Assembly (NCBI GenBank): GCA_000727475.1
Contig: KL647288.1
Location: 10,108,055-10,172,054 of the forward strand
From: Sarcocystis neurona
Lineage: Eukaryota > Apicomplexa > Conoidasida > Eucoccidiorida > Sarcocystidae
DNA: 64,000 bases
Direction of reading: 5' to 3'
The notes beneath the pieces were generated by a model. That model was not told where the DNA came from. It ran no database searches and saw only the letters and a program-made list of their open reading frames with translations. The position numbers were made by a program, and so were the translations under genes. Below, piece after piece: positions 1 through 11,067 of the stretch. The stretch's first letter is position 1, and each line of letters starts with the position of its first letter.

Positions 1-1569
1 AAGCGCGGACTAAAGGGAGTCTATGACCTTCCCGAAAAAAGCTGCTGTGGAAGTCGTAAACGACAGGGATATCTCAGGGTAACATCATGCGACATCGACG
101 TCAAACAGGGGTAACTGCGCTTTTTGAAGGCGGTGGTGGACACGCGTTTCCCTCATTTCTGGGCATATCAATACTACGGTGCTTTTTGAAGATATGTGCA
201 TGTGTAATGAATGGTACGTTGCTTCCCTATGTACTTGCCCGGGATGATGCTGTGTGTTGTCGGAAAGCAAGGAACGGATGCAACCGAGTGGCCCAAATGA
301 AGTGCGTAGATCCCGAAGCAACAACGTACGCCTTCGAGCAGAAGTTACGGATGAGTTTGCATGCATCGTAAGCATGTGTACCTTTGTGCCCGCGTATGTT
401 CCACTCGACGTGTTCCCATTCGCAAGCAGTATCACCGGCCGTGACGTGGAACGCTGGGTGCTGCATTTGCTACGTTCTGATGGTACAGCGCGCTGTGTGT
501 TGCTTTCTTTGCTGATACTGGAGCTGTGGAAGATTCTCCAAATGGTGCAAGATACCTGTCGTAACGAAATACCGTCTTGTTATGCGGTGATGGCATACAG
601 CCTTCTGATTAGCTAGAATGCGGGAGAAAACTAGCAGACAGTCCCCTCCCGTCTTCCGTATGGGGTCTAGTGTAGAGAGGCATTCGGATAATTCGGTGTA
701 GAAAAACACGATAGCACATGCTAGTCTGCGTGTACCTTTTTCGTGAAGGAATCTTTGACGAATACTACAACTACCACTACCGCGAATGCCACGCATATGT
801 CTCTTTGTTTATATGCCATTTGTAAACGGTTGTGACCATCAGAGTGATGCGACAGACATTCAGGGTAGTGTCCTGATGGACCAAGTGCTGTCCTGTTACT
901 AACTGGCTTTGTGACCGCTTAACAGGATAGTCACAATGTCTATCTAATTTTATATGACTCTGCAACCCACGCAGAAAGCAACTGCACATCCTGTAGTCGA
1001 TGAGGGTGCTAATAAAGCGAGTTATCAAGACTGGTGCGTGTGGCTTCATCTGCATAAGTGTGCTGTGCTGCGTAGTTGGCGGCGACTGCGTCTTTTCTGT
1101 GGCCGTCGGCGGCTGACGACGGACTACACAGTCAGTGTACTCGGGGGTGCATCGGCTGCAGTGCCGATGTCTTTCGTTCAAGAGTCCAGTGTAGTGCTCG
1201 CGCCGGCGTGATGATAACTTTATTGATAGAGCTTCCGAATTTTCTGTGGAAGCGAAACTACATGCACTACCATCTGAGGCAGTTTTGACGAGCCCGCAAA
1301 GTTTGTGTGTGTCTGTTGGGTGTAATTCTTTCGTTTTTTTCGAGGAACACGTGTACCTCCAGTCTGAAATTGTGCAGCCGCGCGGTACGTTTATCATTTC
1401 TCTTGAGATATTGAAAGAATCATGTGCTTTCATGGGGTCAGGCGTAATTGCACTCGGTGGTGATTGCAAGGGTCAGTTTTCGACAGATCACCATGTATTA
1501 CGATGTAGTGTTGTGTGGTAGTTACGACTAAGATGCCAGGATTTAGTTCATATATAAGTTGGGGTGTAA
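1..1569. other. No supported gene, unique DNA
   Basis: The composition is balanced, with no triplet tracts or microsatellites. The longest open frame is on the minus strand at 777-1469 (230 codons). It has no low-complexity runs, no hydrophobic segments and no motif I recognise. An open frame of this size is only slightly longer than expected by chance in six frames of 64 kb, so I do not call it a gene. A TATATAAG string at 1551-1558 lies about 20 bases before the first structured RNA-like element and could be its promoter box. Confidence 0.5.
1551..1558 (+). promoter_or_regulatory. TATA-like box upstream of RNA-like element A
   Basis: The string TATATAAG lies roughly 20-30 bases before the first base of the conserved structured block. 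The second copy of the RNA has no equally clear TATA string at the same distance, so this may be coincidence. It only has meaning if the plus strand is the transcribed strand. Confidence 0.2.
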
Positions 1570-1890
1570 TTGGTTGCTCCGTCAGCCGCCGCATGGCGTA
1601 CGCGAGGATGTTGGATGCATTTTTGCGACTGCCACTTGCGGCAGAAGCGATAAACGCATCCATGTGCCGCCCTCAAGCACCTCTTCCTTCCACTGTGTGG
1701 AGCGGAATTCGTGGTGTAAAGTTGACTACGGCAGCATCCCATAACAGCTGCACCGGTTGAGTCTGTGCTCCTGGTGTAAGCTACCATATTCCTAGTCCTG
1801 GGGGAGCGACTCCAAAAGTGCTGCTGAATGCGCGCCGACCTGGAGGCCACTCACGCTTGTGAGGGAGAACCTAGGAAAAACCATGGTAGC
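1570..1890. ncRNA. Structured RNA-like element, copy A
   Basis: This block is similar to 2150-2479 and can fold into the same chain of helices. It has an outer helix 1613-1618/1656-1661 with inner pairs 1623-1626/1647-1650 and 1629-1633/1640-1644. A hairpin follows at 1688-1693/1697-1702, extended by 1684-1687/1704-1707. Next comes a helix 1723-1727/1755-1759 enclosing 1732-1735/1747-1750. The 3' domain is closed by 1780-1787/1883-1890 and 1789-1795/1871-1877, with a small hairpin 1850-1854/1859-1863 capped by GCTT. A 5' hairpin may sit at 1587-1590/1595-1598. Many bases differ from copy B yet pairing is kept, which points to selection on RNA structure. I see no conserved Sm site, telomerase template, SRP or RNase P signature, so the family is unknown. 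The strand is not certain; I describe it as plus. Confidence 0.6.
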
Positions 1891-2149
1891 CTCAGTTGTT
1901 ACAACTGCAGCAGTGCTGTAGTGCGCCTGCTGGTTTGTTGGTGGCCGCGTCCATGGTATCTGTAGGTTGCTGTGCGGTCCGAGCTCTTTCTTCTGTGGAA
2001 ATGTGGGCCGTGTATATCTCTATTGTTTAGTTCAACGCTTGTAGGAGCGTGTGTAGGGAGCATGTGCACTTTGTGCGTGACGTAGTGCATCAGACGTCGT
2101 TCCACACAAGCTTTTAACGGTGTCTGAGCGGGTCTCTGGCATCCGTTAT
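1891..2149. other. Spacer between the two RNA-like elements
   Basis: About 260 bases of unique sequence. It shows no clear similarity to the DNA before copy A or after copy B, so the similarity of the pair is confined to the structured blocks. Confidence 0.5.
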
Positions 2150-2479
2150 GATTGCTCAGTTGCGTAGTGTCTCGTGCACTGCAGTTCAGGTTGCGGACGT
2201 TGGGTGGGGCATCCCGCTATCTGCTTGAAGCGGACACGGGAGAAACCCCCCTTATGCCGCCCCCGAGCACCTGCCCATCATCACGTACGTGATGTGAGAT
2301 GGTGTAAGTTCGACTACGGCAGCGTCCGATATCGGCTGAGCCAGTCGAGTTTTTGCTCCTGACTCAAGCTACCATATTCCTAGTCCTGGGGGAGTGACTC
2401 CGTCAGCTCCGCTGCAGGCGCGCGGATAGTGGAGCCCACCCACGCTTGTGGGGGAGAACCTAGGAAAAACCATGGTAGC
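2150..2479. ncRNA. Structured RNA-like element, copy B
   Basis: This is the second copy of the element at 1570-1890, at a fixed offset of 589 bases. The equivalent helices are 2202-2207/2246-2251 (one mismatch), 2213-2216/2237-2240, 2220-2224/2230-2234, hairpin 2280-2285/2288-2293 extended by 2275-2279/2298-2302, 2311-2315/2343-2347 enclosing 2320-2323/2335-2338, and a 3' domain closed by 2368-2375/2472-2479 and 2377-2383/2460-2466. The GCTT-capped hairpin is 2439-2443/2448-2452, and a 5' hairpin can form at 2164-2169/2177-2182. Compared with copy A, all four pairs of the CCCG/CGGG helix are different and still paired. The terminal helix and the GGGGGAG-YGA-CTCC hairpin are nearly identical. 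No T-run terminator follows either copy. The function is unknown. Confidence 0.6.
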
Positions 2480-5400
2480 GTCAGCGTCTGGTTTCTGTGT
2501 ATCTCCATGCATACACTGATGCTACGTTCCACACGCGACACTGATTCTGTGTTTGTGCACGTGAAGGTAGTCGGAGGTAACTACATGTACCGTTTATGTG
2601 TAGGGTAGGTAAGAAGTGCGTCGCTACAGTGCAGGTTCCCCCGTGGCGTAGGAGGCAACGGGAAAACACTGTGTGCCGTGGATGGAAAGACATTCTGCGA
2701 GTTCTGCACCACTTTCTAACAGCGATTACTCAGGGCCACGTGTGACGCATAGGGGTCTGCAGGCAAAAGCCACGAGTGTCAATGGAAAAGCATCGACCAG
2801 CATAAAAGTAACACGGATTCATCTACTCGTCACAGAGATGCGTGCGTACGCAACCGTCAATGGATCCACTTTCCACACTTTTCGTAGCCGCTTGCGTAAG
2901 AATCTCGGTGCCTGTTGAACGAAAAGCCGTTGTCTTACAACCTACGTTTAAGAGACAGTAGGAGCGGAGTGATACCTCTACAGGTCTATGTGACGCATTT
3001 TGCTGATAGTGCAGCTTCACTGATTCCACGGTGTCTCGAGGCAGATGCCAGGAGTGTCACTGAAGAATCAGCCACCAACACGTAACGTGAAGTCATTTGC
3101 TGCGTATCGAGATCCCAATCTGCGTGGGCAGCTATGGATCTGTTTTACGCTCGCGTTCTTGCTTGTGTAAGAACCGAGCACCAGAACGAAAAGCCACAGC
3201 CTAGCGACGGATGTATAGGGAGACAGAGTTATGCCTTTTTTCGCCTGATCGTGTGCACTTAGTTTTGCAAGCGGAGCACACGCATGTGGGGTCTTGCTAG
3301 GGCAGTCACCATTGTCTACACCCTGTTGTGTGTGCTTCTGCACACATCGAAAGATATGAAAAAGTATAGTCTTGGGAAGACTGCGTGTTGTTGTCCCGGC
3401 GCATGTGTCGTGTACGGAAAAGAATGCGTCAGGCGTGAGGGTGAAGCAGTGCGCCGAATATGGTGGGTGAGTCGGCATGCTAGAGAATAGTTTCCTTGTA
3501 CTCGACACAGTACCTTGGAAAATAATAAATGTGGATGGCGGACGACGAGAGTGCACACTAGAAGGGCAGATGCTGAAGCCATATGCTCAGGGGGGGTCGA
3601 CTTGCACCGATTTGAGGTGGAGCGGGAGTTGTAAACGCAAGAATATAGCCATGTTCGTGTCGTGAGTGTCGAGTCCTGGGACACTTCGTCTAATTGACGC
3701 GGCTACGCTAGTGGCTACAGCACATCACTTTTTGCCGTCGAAGTACATTCGCAGCCTCTCTAGGTGGGAGGTCTTTGACAGACGTGTAAGTTTACTGATA
3801 CAGGACAGCGGCAGTCCGTCCGTAAGCGAAGGCTGGTGAGAAAGAGACTCGCCCAGTTGAAAAGTAGAGTTTGAGAGGATCGTGAGACGAGCGCAGTAGA
3901 AACGCGGAATACGTGGTAGACAACCTCTACACCTTGGGAGACGGAAGATTTGTAAGGTAGCTCGGTAGGTCACCATGGGAGAGTGGAGAGACCATTAAAA
4001 AAATTTCTTGAAGGTCTGTCCAACTTACGTAGGGCAGAATGCTGAAATAAGGGAGTGAGCGTCGTGGGTGAGGAAGCAGGAGCTGCCAAAGGAGCGAAAG
4101 TCAATATTTGCAAGTTCGCACACTCCAACCTAGGGAATTAGGGTGCTCTTCAGAATTTTCTGTGTATCTTTCACCTTTTTTCCACAGACTGGTTGATCAC
4201 AATTCTTCCCTGCTACCTTGGCAGAATTTTCAAACCTAGCGTTGCAACGAGCATTCATGAGTTCGCTTTGTTTCATGAAACAAATTTCACACTCTTCGAA
4301 AGATTCTAACGAACTGGTACGAACAACTAATGAGTTCATGCATTATTTAATTACCGATTCGGCAACGGCAGCTTTCGTACAAAACTGTCCGACTCGCGTG
4401 CACATGTGGCGTTGGCGGTGGAGAGAGCATGATGATGATGTTTAGTCGGACACGGTGACGGAGATGTTGATTCTTATTATTGACAATCTGTTGTGACATG
4501 GACTAGCCGGTGGCATTCATTGAGCTTATGTGTGTGCGCTGCTGAATTAAATAGGGATCTTTGTGCTTTCTAAAGTTTCCTTTTATCGTAGAGAATTCAA
4601 CAGTTCCTTTCAGTACGGTGTTTCTCTGGTGCCGTGCATACGACAGTTCGTCTTGAAGAGGTTCTTTGTGACAACTTGCAAACAATGCTTACAGTGGAAA
4701 TCTTAGCCTTTGCATTACGATTGAGATACTGAGGGGAACCACACATGTCTGCAACAAAAAGGCAATTTCACTGACATGGCCTGGAAAGGTACTTAGGATA
4801 AAGGATGTGGTCTTCCTTCCGGAAGGTTTTTCTTTCAATCACAGAGACATCTAAATGTAACTATGAAAACTGGTAATTTGTGGTCGACGCACAGCAAACT
4901 GACCTACAAAATTCACTGCCGCAATGCTCTGTGCTCCCTACGCAAGGGAAGAAACGGCGGCTAGTAAACTCCACAGACGAGAACCTCATTTATGCTTCCG
5001 CAAATATTGTGATCCGTAACTGATGTGCAGACGCCAGTTGGGCCGCGTATCATCGAGTTTTTTTTTTGAACGGTGCACACCTTTTGAGTAGAACTTTTTG
5101 CGTTTCCACATTATCCCTCGGTAGAAAACAGCGGAGAATCTGCTTCTTCTGTTTTCTTGCTTTTTCCTCTTATTACGATGGACCAGCAAGGAAGCGAGAG
5201 AACACCACCTCTTTTTGTTTTCGCTCTTCTCTGGGGAAAAAAATGCATCTGTAAGGACGCCAGTTCCATCGAGTTTTTACCGGTGTCTTTTCCCTGCTAT
5301 GTGTGAAGCTAGGACTTTGCATTTTCTGGTTTTCTTACAGAGCGCGATACAGGTAGCAGCCTTCAACTTTCACATTCAACTGAAACAGAACGCAAGTGTC

Positions 5401-5614
5401 GACGACCGCAAGTATACGCTTTTCGTGATTGAGAAAGCAATACAGAATAAAACTGTGGAATAGCGTATAGAGCTATCTTCAGTTTACAACAACGGCGTCA
5501 AACAAAGTAGTATTATCGGAAAACCGAAGTAGCAGGCGTGCTCAGTCGACTAGAATCATTAACTTCCTGTCTTGAAAAGTATACACATGCGCTAGCCACA
5601 GATCACTGCTGAAG
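2480..5614. other. No supported gene, unique DNA
   Basis: Only short open frames occur here; the longest is 162 codons, minus strand, 3068-3556. I see no triplet repeats, microsatellites or recognisable motifs. A short string GAACGAAAAGCC occurs twice (near 2917 and 3186), and GTGACGCAT twice (near 2742 and 2991). These are too short to interpret. Confidence 0.5.
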
Positions 5615-6295
5615 ATGCGTTCTCGAGCTGCGTTTAACTACGCGTGTCTCCCGTGCGATAGCAAGCACATTCAGATACTCTGTTTTGACGCGATAGGCTC
5701 CACACACCTTACGTGGCATCCAGTAGATGAAGGGAATTTCGACAGTTCTGATGCCTGTAGAAGCAGACGCCGTGCAGTTGGTGTAAGCATTGCTTTCAAC
5801 CACTTAGAGTTCTATGGAATAATAGTTCTTCGCGGAAGAAAACTTTCAAGTAAGCGGTGCGCACGTTCGCACCTAGGAGACAACAAAAGTAGAACTCTTC
5901 ACAACTACTTTTTAGTGGGTCATGCATACCTGCTACCCTTCACGTATGTGTTGAACCGGTTTCGTAGGCAGCGCGTGAATGCACTTCTAATGCGCCTTTA
6001 TTCTCTTGCTATTTTACTTTGTAAAATTACGATAGAGAAAGTCGCCATAGAGAAGTCCTTACTTTTCTATTGTGCTGCGGTAGCATCCCTAAGTTGGATT
6101 TTTTTAATTACAATTTGCGTGGTAATCAGTAACGTGCTGCACGCAAGCTACGCGCTTGTGACTCACTTCGATCCTACGTCCTTTCTAGGAACTTCAACAG
6201 CGTTTTTGTGCATCTCTTCGCACGCAGACATATTTCATTTAATTAAAACCAATACGCCTATCTTACTTCATTGCATACACACATTTCAGGTGTAA
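5615..6295 (+). CDS. Possible hypothetical protein, 226 codons
   Basis: An uninterrupted ATG-to-stop frame of 226 codons lies in DNA of ordinary composition. The first half is mixed and basic with no motif I recognise. The second half has hydrophobic stretches, the clearest at roughly residues 155-185, rich in Leu, Ile, Val and Ala and of the right length for a membrane span. There is no signal peptide at the N-terminus. It has no Ala/Gln/Ser repeats, unlike the recognised coding exons of this window. A frame of this length is expected about 0.1-0.2 times by chance in a window of this size, so it is borderline. It could equally be an exon of a larger gene or chance. Confidence 0.25.
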   Translation: MRSRAAFNYACLPCDSKHIQILCFDAIGSTHLTWHPVDEGNFDSSDACRSRRRAVGVSIAFNHLEFYGIIVLRGRKLSSKRCARSHLGDNKSRTLHNYFLVGHAYLLPFTYVLNRFRRQRVNALLMRLYSLAILLCKITIEKVAIEKSLLFYCAAVASLSWIFLITICVVISNVLHASYALVTHFDPTSFLGTSTAFLCISSHADIFHLIKTNTPILLHCIHTFQV

Positions 6296-6859
6296 ATAAA
6301 TATAGCGCGTAGCCAAAGAGTGCGGACAACAAGGAGAACACGGATCTACAGTATCTGAAACAGTGCCCTCGTGGACACAGAAGACATATATCACTGTGGC
6401 TTGGGCACACAGATACACACTCTTACACAAGTCCACCACGAGGATGCAGTCAGGGACGCATTTTTACACAGCGAGTTGGGAAAAATCTTACTGTTTTGCG
6501 GTTCCATCCGGGACTCTTAGTGGCTCACTGTTGGGTAGGAGCACTGCAGTGTTTGCAGTTGTCACACAACCATGCAATTAGAGCTTCTCTGTGTGCCGGC
6601 AGCAGAGCGAATCTTTCATCTTTGATGATCCGCAGTTAATCACGGTGGAGCTACTGTGGTGAAGATAAGTATCCGTGCCTTGTGTACACCAGCAGCAAAT
6701 TCGCTACGGATTTTCTGCGCAGCAACTCGCAGTCACTCTTCCGCTGCGTTCTCGCAGCTGTTGAGGCATACAGGATCGGCTGCTATTGCTGTAACTATTG
6801 CTATTGCTACCGCTGTTGCAAATGCCCTCGTGTAGCTCTCGCGGTTTCTGCTGTCGCTG

Positions 6860-7504
6860 GTGCAAGTGCTGTCGGCGGCACAGCAGCATAAACGCGAAGT
6901 CGTTTGGCCGCCACTTTTTCAAAATGTTCATTCGCAACAGAAATGCAGTGCCAAGTTTCTGCTTTATCATCTGCGTGCAGCAGAATTTTTCCTCTTTGTA
7001 GTGTGCAGGAAGCCAAGAGCACGACATTTGTGGGTACCGCAGCAGCCGGAAAGCTTATATGAGTGGTCCCGTAGCAGGGGGAGAATTAACAGCTTTAGAA
7101 GTAGGACTGGGGTTGATCACCGGCGCAACTGCAAGAAGCAGATTAACAGCCAGCGAAAGACAAAACTACGCGGACAACCAACACGACGGGCCGCAGCAGT
7201 AGCGTTGGATAGATGTGCAATGCAGCGTGGAATTAAAAAAAGAATCACGGAAGACGAATCCTGTCCTAACCTCTCTGTGAAGATCAGAGTCGTTTTCTGT
7301 AGTAACACGCAGGAGCGCGTTCGCAAAAGGTTTGATGTTTCGCTGTGTTCTGTTGAGGTCACTCTTCTTGTCCTTAAGACAGTCGCGTACTTTTTCTGCG
7401 TTGCACTGTTGCTTTCTGCGTCGTTTTGTGTGAAACTTTTACACGACAAGAGCAGTGCATCAGGTTGTGCGATTCAGTTGGACTTTTTCCTTATCTTTTT
7501 CTAG
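6860..7504 (+). CDS. Possible hypothetical protein, 214 codons
   Basis: An open frame of 214 codons follows a short TTGC/TGCTGT-rich stretch (6780-6890). The predicted product is very basic in its middle, with many Arg and Lys between residues 60 and 130. It ends with a hydrophobic segment of about 25 residues near residues 165-190, so a tail-anchored protein is conceivable. I recognise no family. Overlapping frames on both strands are also open, which weakens the call. Treat it as an unproven ORF. Confidence 0.2.
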   Translation: MQVLSAAQQHKREVVWPPLFQNVHSQQKCSAKFLLYHLRAAEFFLFVVCRKPRARHLWVPQQPESLYEWSRSRGRINSFRSRTGVDHRRNCKKQINSQRKTKLRGQPTRRAAAVALDRCAMQRGIKKRITEDESCPNLSVKIRVVFCSNTQERVRKRFDVSLCSVEVTLLVLKTVAYFFCVALLLSASFCVKLLHDKSSASGCAIQLDFFLIFF

Positions 7505-10011
7505 TGTCCCTGTCAACGGCTTCTCCACGTCGGCTGCTACCTCGAAATTACCGCCTTTTTCCCCCGTGCCACCCCAACAGCATCTTCCTTCTTTTGTCCC
7601 AAGTGGGATAAAAACATTGATTTTGGCGACACATTTCTGCCGTGGGTTCCTGGGGCTGCTCTCACGTGTATCCCTTTGTTTCCGTGCAACTCCTCGGCCT
7701 TCTGTGTTCTTTATATCTAAATGCGGTCTGTCTTCTTCATTATATTTCCGCGACTTCGCCACCCACAGAGTTTAATGCTTGCTCCTCCTCTACCTGTCAC
7801 CTGTGCATGTTCCGGAGAAGCTGCTGTCAAGAATTCTTCGCCCGTGTGAGCTGCACAGGGGTATCACCTGTGTGTTCCCTGTACGAGTTCTCCGTTTCTT
7901 CGTCTGCTTCGTCTTCGTACGTTTTGACAGTCAACAGATTCTCTCTGCTGAAAGTCGTCCATTGTGCGTGTGTGTTTTAGCTGCCTCTTCCTAAAGGCGA
8001 CCAGGACACGGTGCAGCAACTGCTCAAGTAATTCTTGCCAACAGCTTTCTTGCAGATCAACGTGTGTAATGTAGACATACACACGGACCTTGTAGCTCAT
8101 ACACATGCATGTAAACTCATGTATACATTGCACGAGGTACCACACATTCATCAATATATATATATGATATTGCGGGAGCTACAGTCCCACACGTATATAC
8201 CTATATATATGTATATGTGCCCGTCGCGGGAGATACCACATATGTGTATACGTATGTGTGTGATACTGTGGGGCGTATAGTCACATATGTATACATAGTG
8301 TATATATAACGGTATAATATGGATCCATCCAAATACATAAGAATACGTCTCCATGTAAATATACCTGCGATATTGGATTGAATGCGTGCTCGTGCTGGAC
8401 GAGACGATTTGTTGTATATATATCAAATGCTAGACGTACGGCATACTTTTTGTGTGTCACGTTCTATGGGACAGGACTGGCTGCGGTGAATGCTGCTGCT
8501 AAGGACCGTTGGCTGTTGAAGTGTTGTTGTATATACGTGGTTTCGCCATGGCTTTACTGCTGCAGCGACTACTCCTGCGAGATCTCCCTACTCTTACTAC
8601 CGTTCCAAACTGTCGCACATGAGGTACTGCCAGCAGCAGTCCTAACTTTTTGCTTCTTTTTTCTCACTTGCTGCACCGGAGACGGAAAATGGTGTGCAGC
8701 CGTGCAGGACTCCCTCATTAGTAGCTCGCATAGTCCAAATCATTTCTTCATTTGCTTTGCTTCGCACCGCGCGCCTGCTGTGACTCTCATCCGGGGCGAC
8801 TAGACAACGACAAACAAAACTTGCGCACAAACACATGAATAAGCGTACGTATGTATACATACATGTACGTCTATGTGATAGCATATATACATATATATAT
8901 ATATACATGAAGGTACACACGTGTGTCACGTGTGCCTGCTAGTAAGGATATGAGTGTGTACAAGCGGACTCACGTAGACACGTGTACATACACTTTCCAG
9001 CATCTTCAGCTGGGAAGTGAATCATGTTGCGAGCGTAGCTTGTACACACACGTGTGTCCTAGAAGGTATTTTTCTGTTCCGTATTCGATAGTCTCTGCGG
9101 GTGTGCGGCAGATCGGACTTTTTTCACCGTCTTCTTCGTTTTGCCTTCTCCTCTTCGTGTTGTCTTTCCCCGCCTTCTTCGCCTTTTGTTCTTCTTCTTC
9201 TCGCAGTTCACGGCGTTTCCATCCACCCGTCGCGCAGAACACGCTTCGCTACGTCTGGCGTCCTTCCTTTTTCTGCTCGGGCTGCTGCGGCAGAAATTTC
9301 TTCAGTCGTCGACGTCTCGTCTTCCTTCGTTCTCGCATCTCCTCCTCCTTAACTAGAAAACGACTTCTCTCTGGCCTCCGTTCTGCTTTCTACTTCCGGC
9401 GGTGCTGGCATCGCGCAGTCCCCTGGTGTAAAAATTTCGCTACACTGCATAAATTCTTCGCTTCCTCCACTCCGCTCGTTAGACGGAGATAGTCTCTCTC
9501 TTTCCTGTTCCTTAGCAGTCCCTTTTGTTCACACGGAAGAGCGCCTTCCGGAGATATTTACATATACAGAGAGATATGTGGCCCTTTTTGCAGTGGGACG
9601 GCTCTTGGTTTATATGTAAGTATCTACGTATGTATATACGTATAGATGTGTATACGTATATACATATTCGTATATATCGTCCATTCACGCAGAATACGCA
9701 TCCGCTGTAGCCTGTGTGTGTCGACGATCCGCTGTGTAGACAACGAGATAAACATACGTGTCTGCTAGTAGCTAGCTCTTGATATGCCTGAATGCGTATA
9801 TCGCATTGCAGTGGACACGTCGAGCTCCTTCCCGCAGCGCCCGCATCTGTGTATGGCTCAGGGTGATACAACTCTGCTGCTGCAGCAGTTCGACTACATG
9901 TGCAACAACTTATACTCGACGAGTGTCGACTTTTTGCTCGGTAGCGTTGTTTTCTTGCGTTTAGGCGAGATGTTCAGCAGGTGTAATGGGGGAATGTAGT
10001 GTACAAGCGTG
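7505..10011. other. No supported gene; TA/TATATG microsatellite patches
   Basis: Open frames are short and mostly reflect CT-rich DNA, for example 9100-9350, where both strands stay open. TA-rich TATATG-type repeats occur at about 8150-8440, 8840-8920 and 9600-9690. Within 8166-8285 a GCGGGAG/GTGGGG string alternates with TATATG runs in an irregular tandem pattern of about 40-60 bases. No gene is supported. Confidence 0.5.
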
Positions 10012-10830
10012 CTACCAAAATAGATGCGGCAGGAGCAGCGGCAGCGACGACGCCGTCAACATCACGAGCGTAGTCACCAGCAACGTAGGGTAGTCCCAGC
10101 AGGACGAGTAGCCGCAGCGACACTGCATCAACAGGAGGAACAGAAGCAGCTGCAGGAACGACCGTTGCAGTAAGAGCAGCCGACGTGTCGACGCAATAGT
10201 AGCAGCAGCGTCAGCAAAAACGACAGCAGCGTCAGCCTGCACTTGTAGTAGCCGGAGCGCCGGCTGCAGTAGCAGCGACGACTAGAGCAGCAGGGGGGGG
10301 TTTGTCGCCTCTAAAGAAGCAGCTGCAGCAGCAGACCCTCTGAAGCGACAGGGAGGGCGCAGCTGCAACAGTCACTAGGGTAGCAGCAGCAGCAACGGCA
10401 AATGCAGCAGGAGCCGCACGGCAGCATACGCAGTAGCAACTACCGCGTCCTCTGCAGCAGCAGCAGCACTGCAAGAGCAATACTCGCTGCAAAAAGACCC
10501 AGACAGCAGCAGGATCGAATAGCAGCAGCATTCGTGCGGGTTGGACGTGGAGATGCGCCCAGCTGCCCCTGCAGCAGCGGCAGGCAGAGCAGCTGCGTCT
10601 GTTGTGGCATCAACAACAGCAGAAGGCGCGCACGTGCAACAAGTCTAGCAGGCGCTACACAGCAGCAGCAATTGACGCCTCAGCACAGCATTCATAGCAG
10701 CAGCAGCAGCAACACCAGCGGCCGTCCCACCACTGCGGGGACAGAACGGAGCTTCAAGCAGGAGCAGGCGCTGTGGCACCTGAGGCCTGAGGCCGTAGCG
10801 GCGCATGCAGCAGCGTCTGCTTGAGTCTGC
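10012..10830. repeat. GCA/CAG triplet-rich tract upstream of the large gene
   Basis: CAG/GCA triplets, often AGCAGCAGC, recur throughout and make every frame look like Gln/Ala/Ser runs on the plus strand and Leu/Cys runs on the minus strand. Interruptions break the tract into short pieces, and no frame stays open beyond 140 codons. It could be 5' noncoding sequence of the gene that starts near 11,068, or contain a small upstream exon. I cannot decide which. Confidence 0.7.
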
Positions 10831-11067
10831 AGAAGAAGGGCGGGCCAAGCAGCTGGAGGATGCACTTGTAGTGTGTGTGCGTTTCGCGCTTCGGATGGAA
10901 CTTTTCCGCGATTGCAGGGCAGCCTCCACCTTCTGACGGAACATCCGCACGGCAGCAGCAAAAGGTAGTTCCTGTGCTCTGCACACGTTTCTCTTCATTT
11001 CAAGTAAGAGAAGAGCGTGCGTGCTTGGGGTTGTCAGTACTGCCTGGTGCGCAGAATAGTGGCCGCG

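Noticed and set aside
777..1469. 230-codon minus-strand frame
   Set aside because: It has no motif, hydrophobic segment or coding-like composition, and its length is near chance expectation for a window of this size.
1570..2479. Identity of the structured pair as a spliceosomal, SRP, RNase P/MRP or telomerase RNA
   Set aside because: No conserved Sm site (T-runs lie at different places in the two copies), no CTAAACCC-type template, and no SRP or RNase P core strings were found.
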